Positions 5,490 to 11,052 of a stretch of DNA of 11,052 nt are shown in pieces. The DNA is taken from positions 1 through 11,052 of the forward strand of contig JAHHSB010000029.1 of assembly GCA_020025415.1 (NCBI GenBank), given 5' to 3'. Position numbers and translations under genes: made by a program. Positions within the stretch are counted from its first letter, which is position 1; each line of letters starts with the position of its first letter. The DNA is from Oscillibacter sp. (GTDB taxonomy: Bacteria; Bacillota; Clostridia; Oscillospirales; Oscillospiraceae). The notes below the pieces were generated by a model. The model was given only the letters and a program-made list of their open reading frames with translations. It made no database searches and was not told the DNA's origin.

Positions 5490-6514
5490 GCTGGGGATTC
5501 CTCCTTTTTCTTCTTCAGCACCCGCCGGGATGCCGTTTCTTTTTCGATCAGCCCTGCCGTGATCAGGGACATGGCGTAAACCTCCTCGGCGCTGCAGCCC
5601 CGGGACAGGTCGTTGATGGGCGCGCCCAGGCCCTGGAGAATGGGACCGTAGGCCCGGAAGCCGCCCAGGCGCTGGGCGATCTTATAGCCAATGTTGCCGG
5701 CGTTCAGGTCGGGGAACACAAAGGTGTTGGCCTGGCCCGCCACCGGGGAGCCGGCACACTTGATCCCCGCCACCGCGGGGGACACGGCGGCGTCAAACTG
5801 CAGCTCGCCGTCGATAGCCAGCTCCGGAGCCGCGGCCTTGGCCTTGGCGGCAGCAGCGCGCATCTTGTCCACGTCCTCACCCTTGCCGGAGCCCAGGGTG
5901 GAGTAGGACAAAAAGGCCACCTTGGGATCCATGCCGAAGCGGCGGGCGGTGGCGGCAGTCTCCAGGGCAATCTCCACCAGCTCATCCTCCGTGGGCTTGA
6001 TGTTGATGGCGCAGTCGCCCATGGCCAGCATCTCCTGGCCACGCTCCCCCTCCCGGATGAGAATGAAGCAGGAGGTCACCGCGCTGCAGCCGGGCTTGGT
6101 GCGGATGATCTGCAGGGCCGGGCGCACGGTGTCCGCCGTGGAATAGGTTGCGCCGCCCAGCAGGGCGTCTGCCGCCCCCATCTTCACCAGCATGGTGCCG
6201 TAGTAGTTGCTCTTGGACAGCACCGCCCGGCACTCCCCAGGGCTCATCTTGCCCTTGCGCAGTTCCGCCAGCTTGGCCACCATCTCATCCATCTTCGGAT
6301 CCGTCTCCGGATCGCAGATTCGGGCACCATCCACGCAGAAGCCCCCCTGGGCCGCGGCAGCCAGGACTCCTTCCTCCTTACCCACCAGCAGCGGGGTGAC
6401 TTTCGTCTCTTTGAGCAGGCGTTCAGCCGCCTCCAGAATCCGGGGATCGGTGCCCTCGGTAAACACCAGCGTGCAGGGCCGCTGGCGCAGCTTCTTTTCC
6501 AATGTCTCAAACAT
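5486..6514 (-). CDS. pta: Phosphate acetyltransferase (phosphotransacetylase)
   Basis: 342 residues, the length of the short single-domain Pta/Ptb class (about 325-340). It interconverts acetyl-CoA plus phosphate with acetyl phosphate plus CoA in the cytoplasm and, with acetate kinase, makes ATP during fermentation to acetate. Landmarks: FTEGTDPRI near the N-terminus (18-26), GGATYSTADTVRPALQ (120-135), MAMGDCAINI-like segment (164-172), SYSTLGSGKG (203-212), GELQFDAAV (236-244), and NDLSRGCS (301-308), whose Ser-Arg pair matches the conserved active-site region. The ATG has AAGGAGGG (6528-6521) 6 nt upstream. It is first in an operon with yhfC; no acetate kinase gene follows. Phosphotransbutyrylase is the main alternative, less likely given the full set of Pta motifs. 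Confidence 0.95.
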   Translation of the reverse strand: MFETLEKKLRQRPCTLVFTEGTDPRILEAAERLLKETKVTPLLVGKEEGVLAAAAQGGFCVDGARICDPETDPKMDEMVAKLAELRKGKMSPGECRAVLSKSNYYGTMLVKMGAADALLGGATYSTADTVRPALQIIRTKPGCSAVTSCFILIREGERGQEMLAMGDCAINIKPTEDELVEIALETAATARRFGMDPKVAFLSYSTLGSGKGEDVDKMRAAAAKAKAAAPELAIDGELQFDAAVSPAVAGIKCAGSPVAGQANTFVFPDLNAGNIGYKIAQRLGGFRAYGPILQGLGAPINDLSRGCSAEEVYAMSLITAGLIEKETASRRVLKKKKEESPA

Positions 6515-6562
6515 CTGGGTCCCTCCTTATCTTCCTGGATATTCCTTTGATGGTATACATTT

Positions 6563-6592
6563 ATGATACACGGCTGGCGGGAGGGCCGTCAA
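6563..6592 (-). promoter_or_regulatory. Promoter of pta-yhfC
   Basis: Minus-strand TTGACG (6592-6587), an 18-bp spacer and TATCAT (6568-6563). The start site would be near 6556, about 40 nt before the pta ATG. The -35 lies inside the left arm of the inverted repeat at 6586-6615. Confidence 0.65.
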
Positions 6593-6615
6593 TCAAAAAA
6601 ACGCCCGATTGACGG
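6586..6615. repeat. 9-bp inverted repeat over the pta -35 box
   Basis: CCGTCAATC (6586-6594) and GATTGACGG (6607-6615) are perfect inverted copies separated by 12 bp rich in A. One arm contains the pta -35 hexamer. No gene ends here, so a terminator role is unlikely. An operator for pta is possible, and so is a duplicated TTGACG element. Confidence 0.55.
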
Positions 6616-6733
6616 GAAAATCCGCCTCTCTTTCTGGGCATTTTATCAATTTTGTCTATGCCCCTTCCACATCTTGTGATGCCTCAAAGCCCCGCACCGC
6701 AAGGAATAGATGGATTTTTTATGAAACTTGGGC

Positions 6734-6762
6734 TTGACGGGAGAGGGAAAAGGGGGTATCAT
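6734..6762 (+). promoter_or_regulatory. Promoter of the LysM-G5-M23 peptidase gene
   Basis: TTGACG (6734-6739), a 17-bp purine-rich spacer and TATCAT (6757-6762), using the same hexamers as the divergent pta promoter. Transcription would start near 6769, inside the GTAAC repeat, with a leader of about 40 nt. In the 293 bp between pta and the peptidase gene I see only the two promoters and the two repeats listed. Confidence 0.65.
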
Positions 6763-6766
6763 GAGT

Positions 6767-6783
6767 GGTAACAATTTGTAACC
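6767..6783. repeat. Repeated GTAAC motif at the peptidase gene start site
   Basis: GGTAACAATTTGTAACC has GTAAC twice at 10-bp periodicity and is also a near palindrome (14 of 17 positions). It begins 5 bp after the -10 box, where a bound repressor would block transcription. The spacing differs from the 11-bp period of WalR boxes. Confidence 0.4.
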
Positions 6784-6807
6784 GTTTTCAGTCCAAAGGA
6801 GATCTTC

Positions 6808-8628
6808 ATGAACAGCGAACTGAAAAAGCCCCGTGACTGGACCGCCGCTCAGTGGCGTGAGCGGTTTCAGACGGATGCCAGAGTGTGGCTCTGTCGGCTC
6901 CGCCGCGGCGGCAATATAGTGAAGGCGCGGCTGCACATCGCAGCCGTTAACCCCCAGAGGACCGAAACCGCCGACAAGGCGGCGGAGGCCCGGCCTGTGA
7001 AAATGCGGGCGGCAGCGAGAGCCGCCTCTGCCCGAAAGGCGGCACAGCCCGCCCCGGCCCAGTTTTCCGCCTCTGCCAAGCAGAAGCTGACCCGGGTCCG
7101 CCAGCGCTGGCATCAGCTGCTGGGTGAAAAGCGGACCCGCCGCTTCCCGGAATCTGACCGGCTGCCGGTACAGCTGCTGCTGATGACCTGGGGGCTGGTA
7201 CCCATGGCCGCCGACCGGCTGCGGGAACTGACCTGGGATCAGCGCCGCCGGGTGGCCGACAAGCTCCATCAGGCGCGCAGCTGGAGCCAAAAGCGCTTCC
7301 ACCTCCGCCCCGCTGGATTCCTGGGCGCGGCGGCCCTGGTGGCCGTGGTGGCCCTGTTCTTCTCATTCTACACCTTCGGCACCACGGTGATTTACGATGG
7401 TGAGCAGGTAGCTACCGTGACCTCCCGTTCCACGGTGCGGGATGTCTGCGACCAGCTGGAAACGGTCACCTCCTCCACCCTGGGGACCCGCTTTACCATT
7501 GACTCGGATCTGATCCAGTACAGCTCCGGCCTCATGCCTCGGCAGGAGGTGGTGGACGCTGACACCCTGGAGGAGGATCTGTCCAGTGAAATCGGCCTGG
7601 TCTCCTCCGGCTACGCCCTGTATGTGGACGGAGAGCTGGTGGGTGCCACCCCCTATGAAGGCGCGCTGGAAGAGCTGCTGGATCAGCTGAAGAAAAACGC
7701 CACCAACGAAAACACCATCTCCTGCGATTTCCAGGAAGAAGTGGAGATCCGGGAAGAATATGTGCCCGCCGGCAAGATCATGAACCTGGGCTATCTGGCG
7801 GAAATGCTTTACAGCACCAAGACCGAGGAAGTTACCTACACCGTTCAGGCGGGCGACACTTGGTCCGAGATCGCCAACTCCCACGGCATGACCTCCTCTG
7901 AGCTGCTGGCCATGAACCCCGGCTACGATGTGGACCGGCTGGCCATCGGCGAAGTGCTGACCCTGTCCGCCGCCGTCCCCTACCTGACCATCACAGTCAC
8001 CCAGCGGGAGAGCTATGTGCAGGAGATCCCCTATGATGTGGAGTACGTGGACAGTCAGTACCTCTACAAGGGCGACTATAAAGTCCTCTCTGCCGGCAAA
8101 TACGGCTCCGCCGACGTGGTGGCCAACGTCACCTATGTCAACGGCGAAGAAGTCAAGCGGGAAGTGCTCTCCTCCGTGGTGCTGGTCAATCCCGTTACGG
8201 AACAGCAGGCCCGGGGCACCAAGGAGCGGCCCACCTGGCTGCCCACCGGCTCCTTCCGCTGGCCCTGCTCCGGCTCTATCACCTCTTACTTTGGTTATCG
8301 TTCCTCTCCCGGCGGCATTGGTTCCACCAACCACAAGGGTCTGGACATCGCCAACAGCTACCGCACTCCCATCTACGCCGCCGACGGCGGTACGGTGATT
8401 TACGCCGGCTGGATGGGCGGCTACGGCTATGCGGTGAAGATCGACCATGGCAACGGCTATGTGACCCTGTACGGCCACAACAGCAGCCTGCTGGTGTCTG
8501 CCGGCGACCATGTTTACAAGGGTCAGCAGATCGCCAGAATGGGCTCCACCGGCAACTCCACCGGCAACCACTGCCACTTTGAAATCCACTACAACGGCGC
8601 TCTCAAGAACCCGCTGAACTACCTGTAA
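6808..8628 (+). CDS. Membrane-anchored LysM-G5-M23 peptidoglycan endopeptidase
   Basis: 606 residues. A basic Ala/Arg-rich cytoplasmic region (1-168) precedes one membrane segment (about 170-188), so the rest is extracellular. A linker region at about 195-340 follows, then LysM (343-387, starting YTVQAGDTWSEIA), which binds glycan chains. A G5-like domain lies at about 393-470. The C-terminal lysostaphin-type M23 domain (about 485-606) has zinc ligands HKGLD (H509, D513) and HCH (H588, H590), plus H557 in LYGH, so it should be active. It would cut peptide cross-links in growth, division or sporulation. AAAGGAG (6795-6801) lies 6 nt before the ATG. The gene appears monocistronic, with its own promoter and terminator. 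The long cytoplasmic N-terminus is unusual for such hydrolases. Confidence 0.93.
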   Translation: MNSELKKPRDWTAAQWRERFQTDARVWLCRLRRGGNIVKARLHIAAVNPQRTETADKAAEARPVKMRAAARAASARKAAQPAPAQFSASAKQKLTRVRQRWHQLLGEKRTRRFPESDRLPVQLLLMTWGLVPMAADRLRELTWDQRRRVADKLHQARSWSQKRFHLRPAGFLGAAALVAVVALFFSFYTFGTTVIYDGEQVATVTSRSTVRDVCDQLETVTSSTLGTRFTIDSDLIQYSSGLMPRQEVVDADTLEEDLSSEIGLVSSGYALYVDGELVGATPYEGALEELLDQLKKNATNENTISCDFQEEVEIREEYVPAGKIMNLGYLAEMLYSTKTEEVTYTVQAGDTWSEIANSHGMTSSELLAMNPGYDVDRLAIGEVLTLSAAVPYLTITVTQRESYVQEIPYDVEYVDSQYLYKGDYKVLSAGKYGSADVVANVTYVNGEEVKREVLSSVVLVNPVTEQQARGTKERPTWLPTGSFRWPCSGSITSYFGYRSSPGGIGSTNHKGLDIANSYRTPIYAADGGTVIYAGWMGGYGYAVKIDHGNGYVTLYGHNSSLLVSAGDHVYKGQQIARMGSTGNSTGNHCHFEIHYNGALKNPLNYL

Positions 8629-8645
8629 GCCCCATCAAAATATGA

Positions 8646-8688
8646 CCCCCGGAGCGCCCGCCTTTGCGGGAACTCCGGGGGCTTTTTC
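8646..8688 (+). terminator. Terminator of the M23 peptidase gene
   Basis: The outer stem CCCCCGGAG (8646-8654) pairs with CTCCGGGGG (8673-8681), and an inner stem CCCGC (8657-8661) pairs with GCGGG (8666-8670). CTTTTTC follows directly. It begins 17 bp after the stop codon. Confidence 0.92.
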
Positions 8689-8710
8689 ATGCGGGTGACC
8701 AGAGGGGATA

Positions 8711-8738
8711 CAAAAAGGACACCCCAAAGGGTGTCCTT
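8711..8738 (-). terminator. Terminator of rpsT
   Basis: The 10-bp stem AAGGACACCC (8715-8724) with GGGTGTCCTT (8729-8738) and a 4-nt loop. On the minus strand it is followed by TTTTTG. It lies 14 bp beyond the rpsT stop and faces the peptidase terminator, as expected for convergent genes. Confidence 0.9.
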
Positions 8739-8752
8739 CTGGTTCGACGTGA

Positions 8753-9016
8753 TCAGCCAATCTTGTTGAGCTTCAGGGTCAGAGCGCTCTTCTTGCGAGC
8801 GGCCATGTTCTTGTGCAGAACACCCTTGGCAGCTGCCTGATCAACTTTCTTGACTGCAACCTTGTAAGCGCCATCGGCCTCGGTGCGATTGCCTTCTGCG
8901 GCAGCGGCCTCGAACTTCTTGATAGCGGTCTTCAGTTCGGACTTCGCAGCCTTGTTGCGGGCATTTCTCGCTTCAGCGACCAGGACGCGCTTTTTGGCAG
9001 ACTTAATATTCGGCAA
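8753..9016 (-). CDS. rpsT: 30S ribosomal protein S20
   Basis: A small, Lys/Ala-rich protein of 87 residues with the S20 start (M)PNIKSAKKRV, NARNKAAKSELKTAIKKF in the middle and VLHKNMAARKKSAL at the end. It binds 16S rRNA early in assembly of the small subunit. I place the start at TTG (9016-9014): AAGGAGGTG (9031-9023) lies 6 nt before it, the length becomes the usual 87, and PNIKSAKKR is the normal S20 N-terminus. The longer frame to an ATG at 9058 would add 14 residues from leader sequence and is wrong. It has its own promoter and terminator. A non-ATG start is known in rpsT of other bacteria, where S20 limits its own translation. Confidence 0.97.
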   Translation of the reverse strand: MPNIKSAKKRVLVAEARNARNKAAKSELKTAIKKFEAAAAEGNRTEADGAYKVAVKKVDQAAAKGVLHKNMAARKKSALTLKLNKIG

Positions 9017-9071
9017 ACCAAACACCTCCTTAGGCAAATTCGCCCAGTGGTTTTCCACCGTGCAGAATGAT

Positions 9072-9100
9072 ATTTTAGCAGTTAAACTTCAAAAAATCAA
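9072..9100 (-). promoter_or_regulatory. Promoter of rpsT
   Basis: Minus-strand TTGATT (9100-9095), a 17-bp spacer and TAAAAT (9077-9072). The start would fall near 9065, giving a leader of about 50 nt. The surrounding sequence is AT-rich. Confidence 0.65.
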
Positions 9101-9208
9101 GGGGTTTTTCAGAATTTCTGTTTCTTTTTTTGTATATGGCCCTCTCGGGTGCAAAAGCTAAGGCTAAGGCACAAGATTTGGTAGCAGCAGAAAGGAGCAG
9201 CATACAAG

Positions 9209-10105
9209 ATGTTTAGCAAACGCACGGATCTGGCCCTGGAGGCTCATGAGCTTTTTCAGGAAAGCGCAGAAAAAACCACCCGTTTAGAGGGCGTCCGGGC
9301 CGTCCGCCGGCAGAAAGAGGGCTATTCCACCACCCGGGTGGAGATCCTCAACGCCGCCGGCGCCAAAGCCCTGGGCAAGCCCATAGGCGTGTATATGACC
9401 CTGGACCTGAGCTCGTTCTGGCAGCGCAAGCCGGAGTTTTTCGAGCGGGCGGTGCGGCTGCTGGGGGCAGAACTCAAAGAGCTGATCCCCGACGCCGGCT
9501 CCGCCCTGGTGATCGGCCTGGGCAACGCAGCCATGACGCCGGACGCAGTGGGCCCCCGGACGGTGGACCATGTGCTCATCACCCGGCACCTGCTCTCGGC
9601 CATGCCCCGCCAGTTCGCCGGATTCCGTCCGGTGGCCGGCTTCCGCACCGGGGTGCTGGGCACTACGGGGGTAGAGTCGGCAGAAGCGGTGCGAGCCTTG
9701 GTGCGGGAGACCCGGCCGGACTTCGTCATCGCCGTGGACGCTCTGGCCGCCCGGCGGATGAACCGGGTATGCACCACAGTGCAGCTGTCCAACACCGGCA
9801 TCGTCCCCGGCTCCGGCGTGGGCAACCACCGGGCCGCCCTGACGGAGAAGACCCTGGGTGTGCCCGTCATTGCCCTGGGCGTCCCCACGGTGGTGGAGGC
9901 GGCCACCCTGGCAGCCGACCTGCTGGAAGAAGCCGGGGTCACCGAGCTGGACGCAAAAAAGCTCCAGGGGAAAAACCGGGCCATGATGGTCACCACCCGG
10001 GACATCGACGACCGGGTCCACAATCTTTCCAAGGTACTGGGCTACGGCATCAACTGGGCCCTGCAGGACCTGGAGATCGAGGAGATCAACACCCTGCTGA
10101 GCTGA
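9209..10105 (+). CDS. gpr: GPR germination protease (spore protease)
   Basis: 298 residues of the A25 family. It degrades small acid-soluble spore proteins during germination and is made as an inactive zymogen in the forespore. The N-terminal RTDLALEA (5-12) matches the processing region of Bacillus GPR. IGLGNAAMTPDAVGP (102-116) and VIAVDALA (173-180) hold the two conserved Asp residues (D112, D177) expected at the active site. LSNTGIVPGSGVGN (193-206) and the C-terminal RDIDDRV are also typical. It is shorter than Bacillus GPR (about 370), and the part before RTD is only a few residues. AAAGGAG (9191-9197) lies 11 nt before the ATG. I found no convincing sigma-G promoter. It shows that the organism belongs to a spore-forming lineage. 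Confidence 0.95.
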   Translation: MFSKRTDLALEAHELFQESAEKTTRLEGVRAVRRQKEGYSTTRVEILNAAGAKALGKPIGVYMTLDLSSFWQRKPEFFERAVRLLGAELKELIPDAGSALVIGLGNAAMTPDAVGPRTVDHVLITRHLLSAMPRQFAGFRPVAGFRTGVLGTTGVESAEAVRALVRETRPDFVIAVDALAARRMNRVCTTVQLSNTGIVPGSGVGNHRAALTEKTLGVPVIALGVPTVVEAATLAADLLEEAGVTELDAKKLQGKNRAMMVTTRDIDDRVHNLSKVLGYGINWALQDLEIEEINTLLS

Positions 10106-10108
10106 CGC

Positions 10109-10858
10109 TCACGCCAGCACCAGGCCCACGGGGCAGTGGTCGCTGCCGGTGACCTGATCATAGATCCCCGCGGCCTGTACCCGCTCCAGCAGCCGCTCGG
10201 AGACGATAAAATAGTCGATCCTCCACCCCACGTTCCGCTCCCGGGCCTTCATCCGGTAGCTCCACCAGGAGTACTGGACGGTGTCCGGGTGCAGGCGGCG
10301 GAAGCTGTCGGCAAAACCGGCGGAGAGCAGGGCGGTCATCTTCTCCCGTTCCTCGTCGGTAAAGCCGGGGTTGCGGCGGTTGGTCTTGGGATTTTTCAGG
10401 TCGATCTCCTGGTGCGCCACATTCAGATCCCCGCAGAGCACCACCGGCTTGACGGCATCCAGCTGCTGCAGGTACGCCCGGAAGTCATCCTCCCAGCTCA
10501 TGCGGTAGTCCAGGCGTTTGAGCCCGTCCTGGGAGTTGGGCGTGTAGCAGCACACCAGGTAAAAGTCCGGGTACTCCACCGTAATGACCCGCCCCTCATG
10601 GCGGTGAACCTCCTCACCGAAGTCATAGCTCACCGACAGGGGCTCCGTCCGGGTGAACACTGCGGTGCCGGAGTAGCCGGCCTTGTCGGCGCTGTTCCAG
10701 AAGCGGGTGTAGCCCGGCAGGTCGAATTCCGCCTGCTCGGGGCGCATTTTCGTCTCCTGCAGGCAGATGACGTCCGCGTCCGAGGCGGCGCAGAAGTCCA
10801 AAAAGCCCTTGCCCAGGCAGGCCCGCAGGCCGTTGACGTTCCAAGATACCAGTTTCAT
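10109..10858 (-). CDS. xth: Exodeoxyribonuclease III / AP endonuclease
   Basis: 249 residues of the ExoIII/APE1 family (the Bacillus homologue is named ExoA), full length. It cuts the backbone at abasic sites and trims 3' ends in base-excision repair. Active-site motifs are all present: SWNVNG with N7, LQETK with E35, CYTPNS with Y105, GDLNVAH with D144 and N146, WRIDYF with D215, and GSDHCPV with D240 and H241. The ATG follows an AAAGGAAA ribosome site and a promoter at 10892-10920. The stop lies 3 bp from the gpr stop on the other strand, so the two genes converge with no room for a terminator between them. Confidence 0.97.
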   Translation of the reverse strand: MKLVSWNVNGLRACLGKGFLDFCAASDADVICLQETKMRPEQAEFDLPGYTRFWNSADKAGYSGTAVFTRTEPLSVSYDFGEEVHRHEGRVITVEYPDFYLVCCYTPNSQDGLKRLDYRMSWEDDFRAYLQQLDAVKPVVLCGDLNVAHQEIDLKNPKTNRRNPGFTDEEREKMTALLSAGFADSFRRLHPDTVQYSWWSYRMKARERNVGWRIDYFIVSERLLERVQAAGIYDQVTGSDHCPVGLVLA

Positions 10859-10891
10859 GGCAGTTTCCTTTCCGATTGGGGATTTTTCTTC

Positions 10892-10920
10892 ATTATACGC
10901 ACTCCCGGGTCAAAAAACAA
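10892..10920 (-). promoter_or_regulatory. Promoter of the exonuclease III gene
   Basis: Minus-strand TTGTTT (10920-10915), a 17-bp spacer and a perfect TATAAT (10897-10892). The start would lie near 10885, about 27 nt before the ATG. Confidence 0.65.
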
Positions 10921-10979
10921 TCTCGTTCCCCACAAGCTTTTGGAGCAAAGCAAAAACAAGAAAATGTCTTATCCGGAAG

Positions 10980-11052
10980 ATGCACAGCGTGAAGCACAGT
11001 GCGCAGCACCGCGGCCTGCAGAACATGACTTTGGGCAGCCCCGCGGGGCATA
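10980..11052 (+). CDS. Probable MATE-family efflux transporter (partial, first 24 codons)
   Basis: A frame from the ATG at 10980 runs to the window edge. Residues 14-24 (QNMTLGSPAGH) resemble the start of MATE-family sodium or proton antiporters, where (D/N)MTxGSP comes just before the first membrane helix. The length of the leader, about 14 residues, is also normal. The ribosome site is weak, and the ATG at 10964 in another frame is an alternative start for an unrelated reading. The call rests on a few residues. Confidence 0.45.
   Translation, partial: MHSVKHSAQHRGLQNMTLGSPAGH

Noticed and set aside
6767..6782. WalR box upstream of the peptidase gene
   Set aside because: The two hexamers are 10 bp apart instead of 11, and the first is GGTAAC instead of TGTWAH, so I list only a repeat and do not name the regulator.
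7363..8589. Open frame of 408 codons on the minus strand inside the M23 peptidase gene
   Set aside because: It is antisense to a complete LysM-G5-M23 protein and has Gly/Val/His-rich composition without recognisable motifs; GC-rich coding DNA gives such mirror frames.
8753..9058. 101-residue version of S20 starting at the ATG at 9058
   Set aside because: The extra 14 residues come from the leader and ribosome-site region; TTG at 9016 has the ribosome site and the conserved S20 N-terminus.
9112..9162. Sigma-G promoter for gpr (candidates GTATAT at 9132 and GAATT at 9112)
   Set aside because: No acceptable CATNNTA-like -10 was found at the required distance from either.
10859..11051. Leftward open frame running from the right edge through the exonuclease III promoter
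   Set aside because: It crosses a good -35/-10 pair and the ribosome site; the plus-strand frame with MATE-like residues explains the sequence better.

Overview
The window looks like a chromosome segment from a spore-forming, low-oxygen gut Firmicute of the Clostridia, probably an Oscillospiraceae relative. The support is a germination protease gene (gpr), phosphotransacetylase, S20 started from TTG, strong GGAGG-type ribosome sites, sigma-A-like promoters, and GC-rich codon use in the right two thirds. The genus is inference.

Left part (1-3703): two divergent operons share a control region at about 1447-1640. Leftward are a membrane-anchored NodB-type polysaccharide deacetylase and a membrane-anchored protein of unknown function that runs off the left edge. 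Rightward are a BlaI/MecI-type repressor and a BlaR1-like M56 membrane protease. The extracellular domain of the BlaR1-like protein is not a penicillin-binding domain. It is homologous to the unknown protein of the leftward operon. Between the operons lie three near-identical 17-bp dyad operators at 34-35-bp spacing, with a possible fourth degenerate copy. They overlap the predicted leftward promoters. This looks like a self-contained envelope-stress or ligand-sensing module in which the sensor domain also exists as a separate effector or decoy. It is the most interesting item in the window.

Junction (about 3704-4530): a hairpin terminator is followed by two gene remnants. One is a leftward C-terminal fragment with an in-frame stop. 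The other is the C-terminal part of a large serine recombinase, broken by a stop, frameshifts and apparently an internal deletion. The sequence to the left looks less GC-rich than that to the right, so this may be the scar of an integrated element.

Right part (4530-11052) is ordinary GC-rich chromosome: a pta-yhfC operon read leftward to a strong terminator; a divergent membrane-anchored LysM-G5-M23 peptidoglycan peptidase; rpsT read leftward; gpr read rightward and convergent with an exonuclease III gene only 3 bp away; and, at the right edge, the first codons of what is probably a MATE-family transporter.
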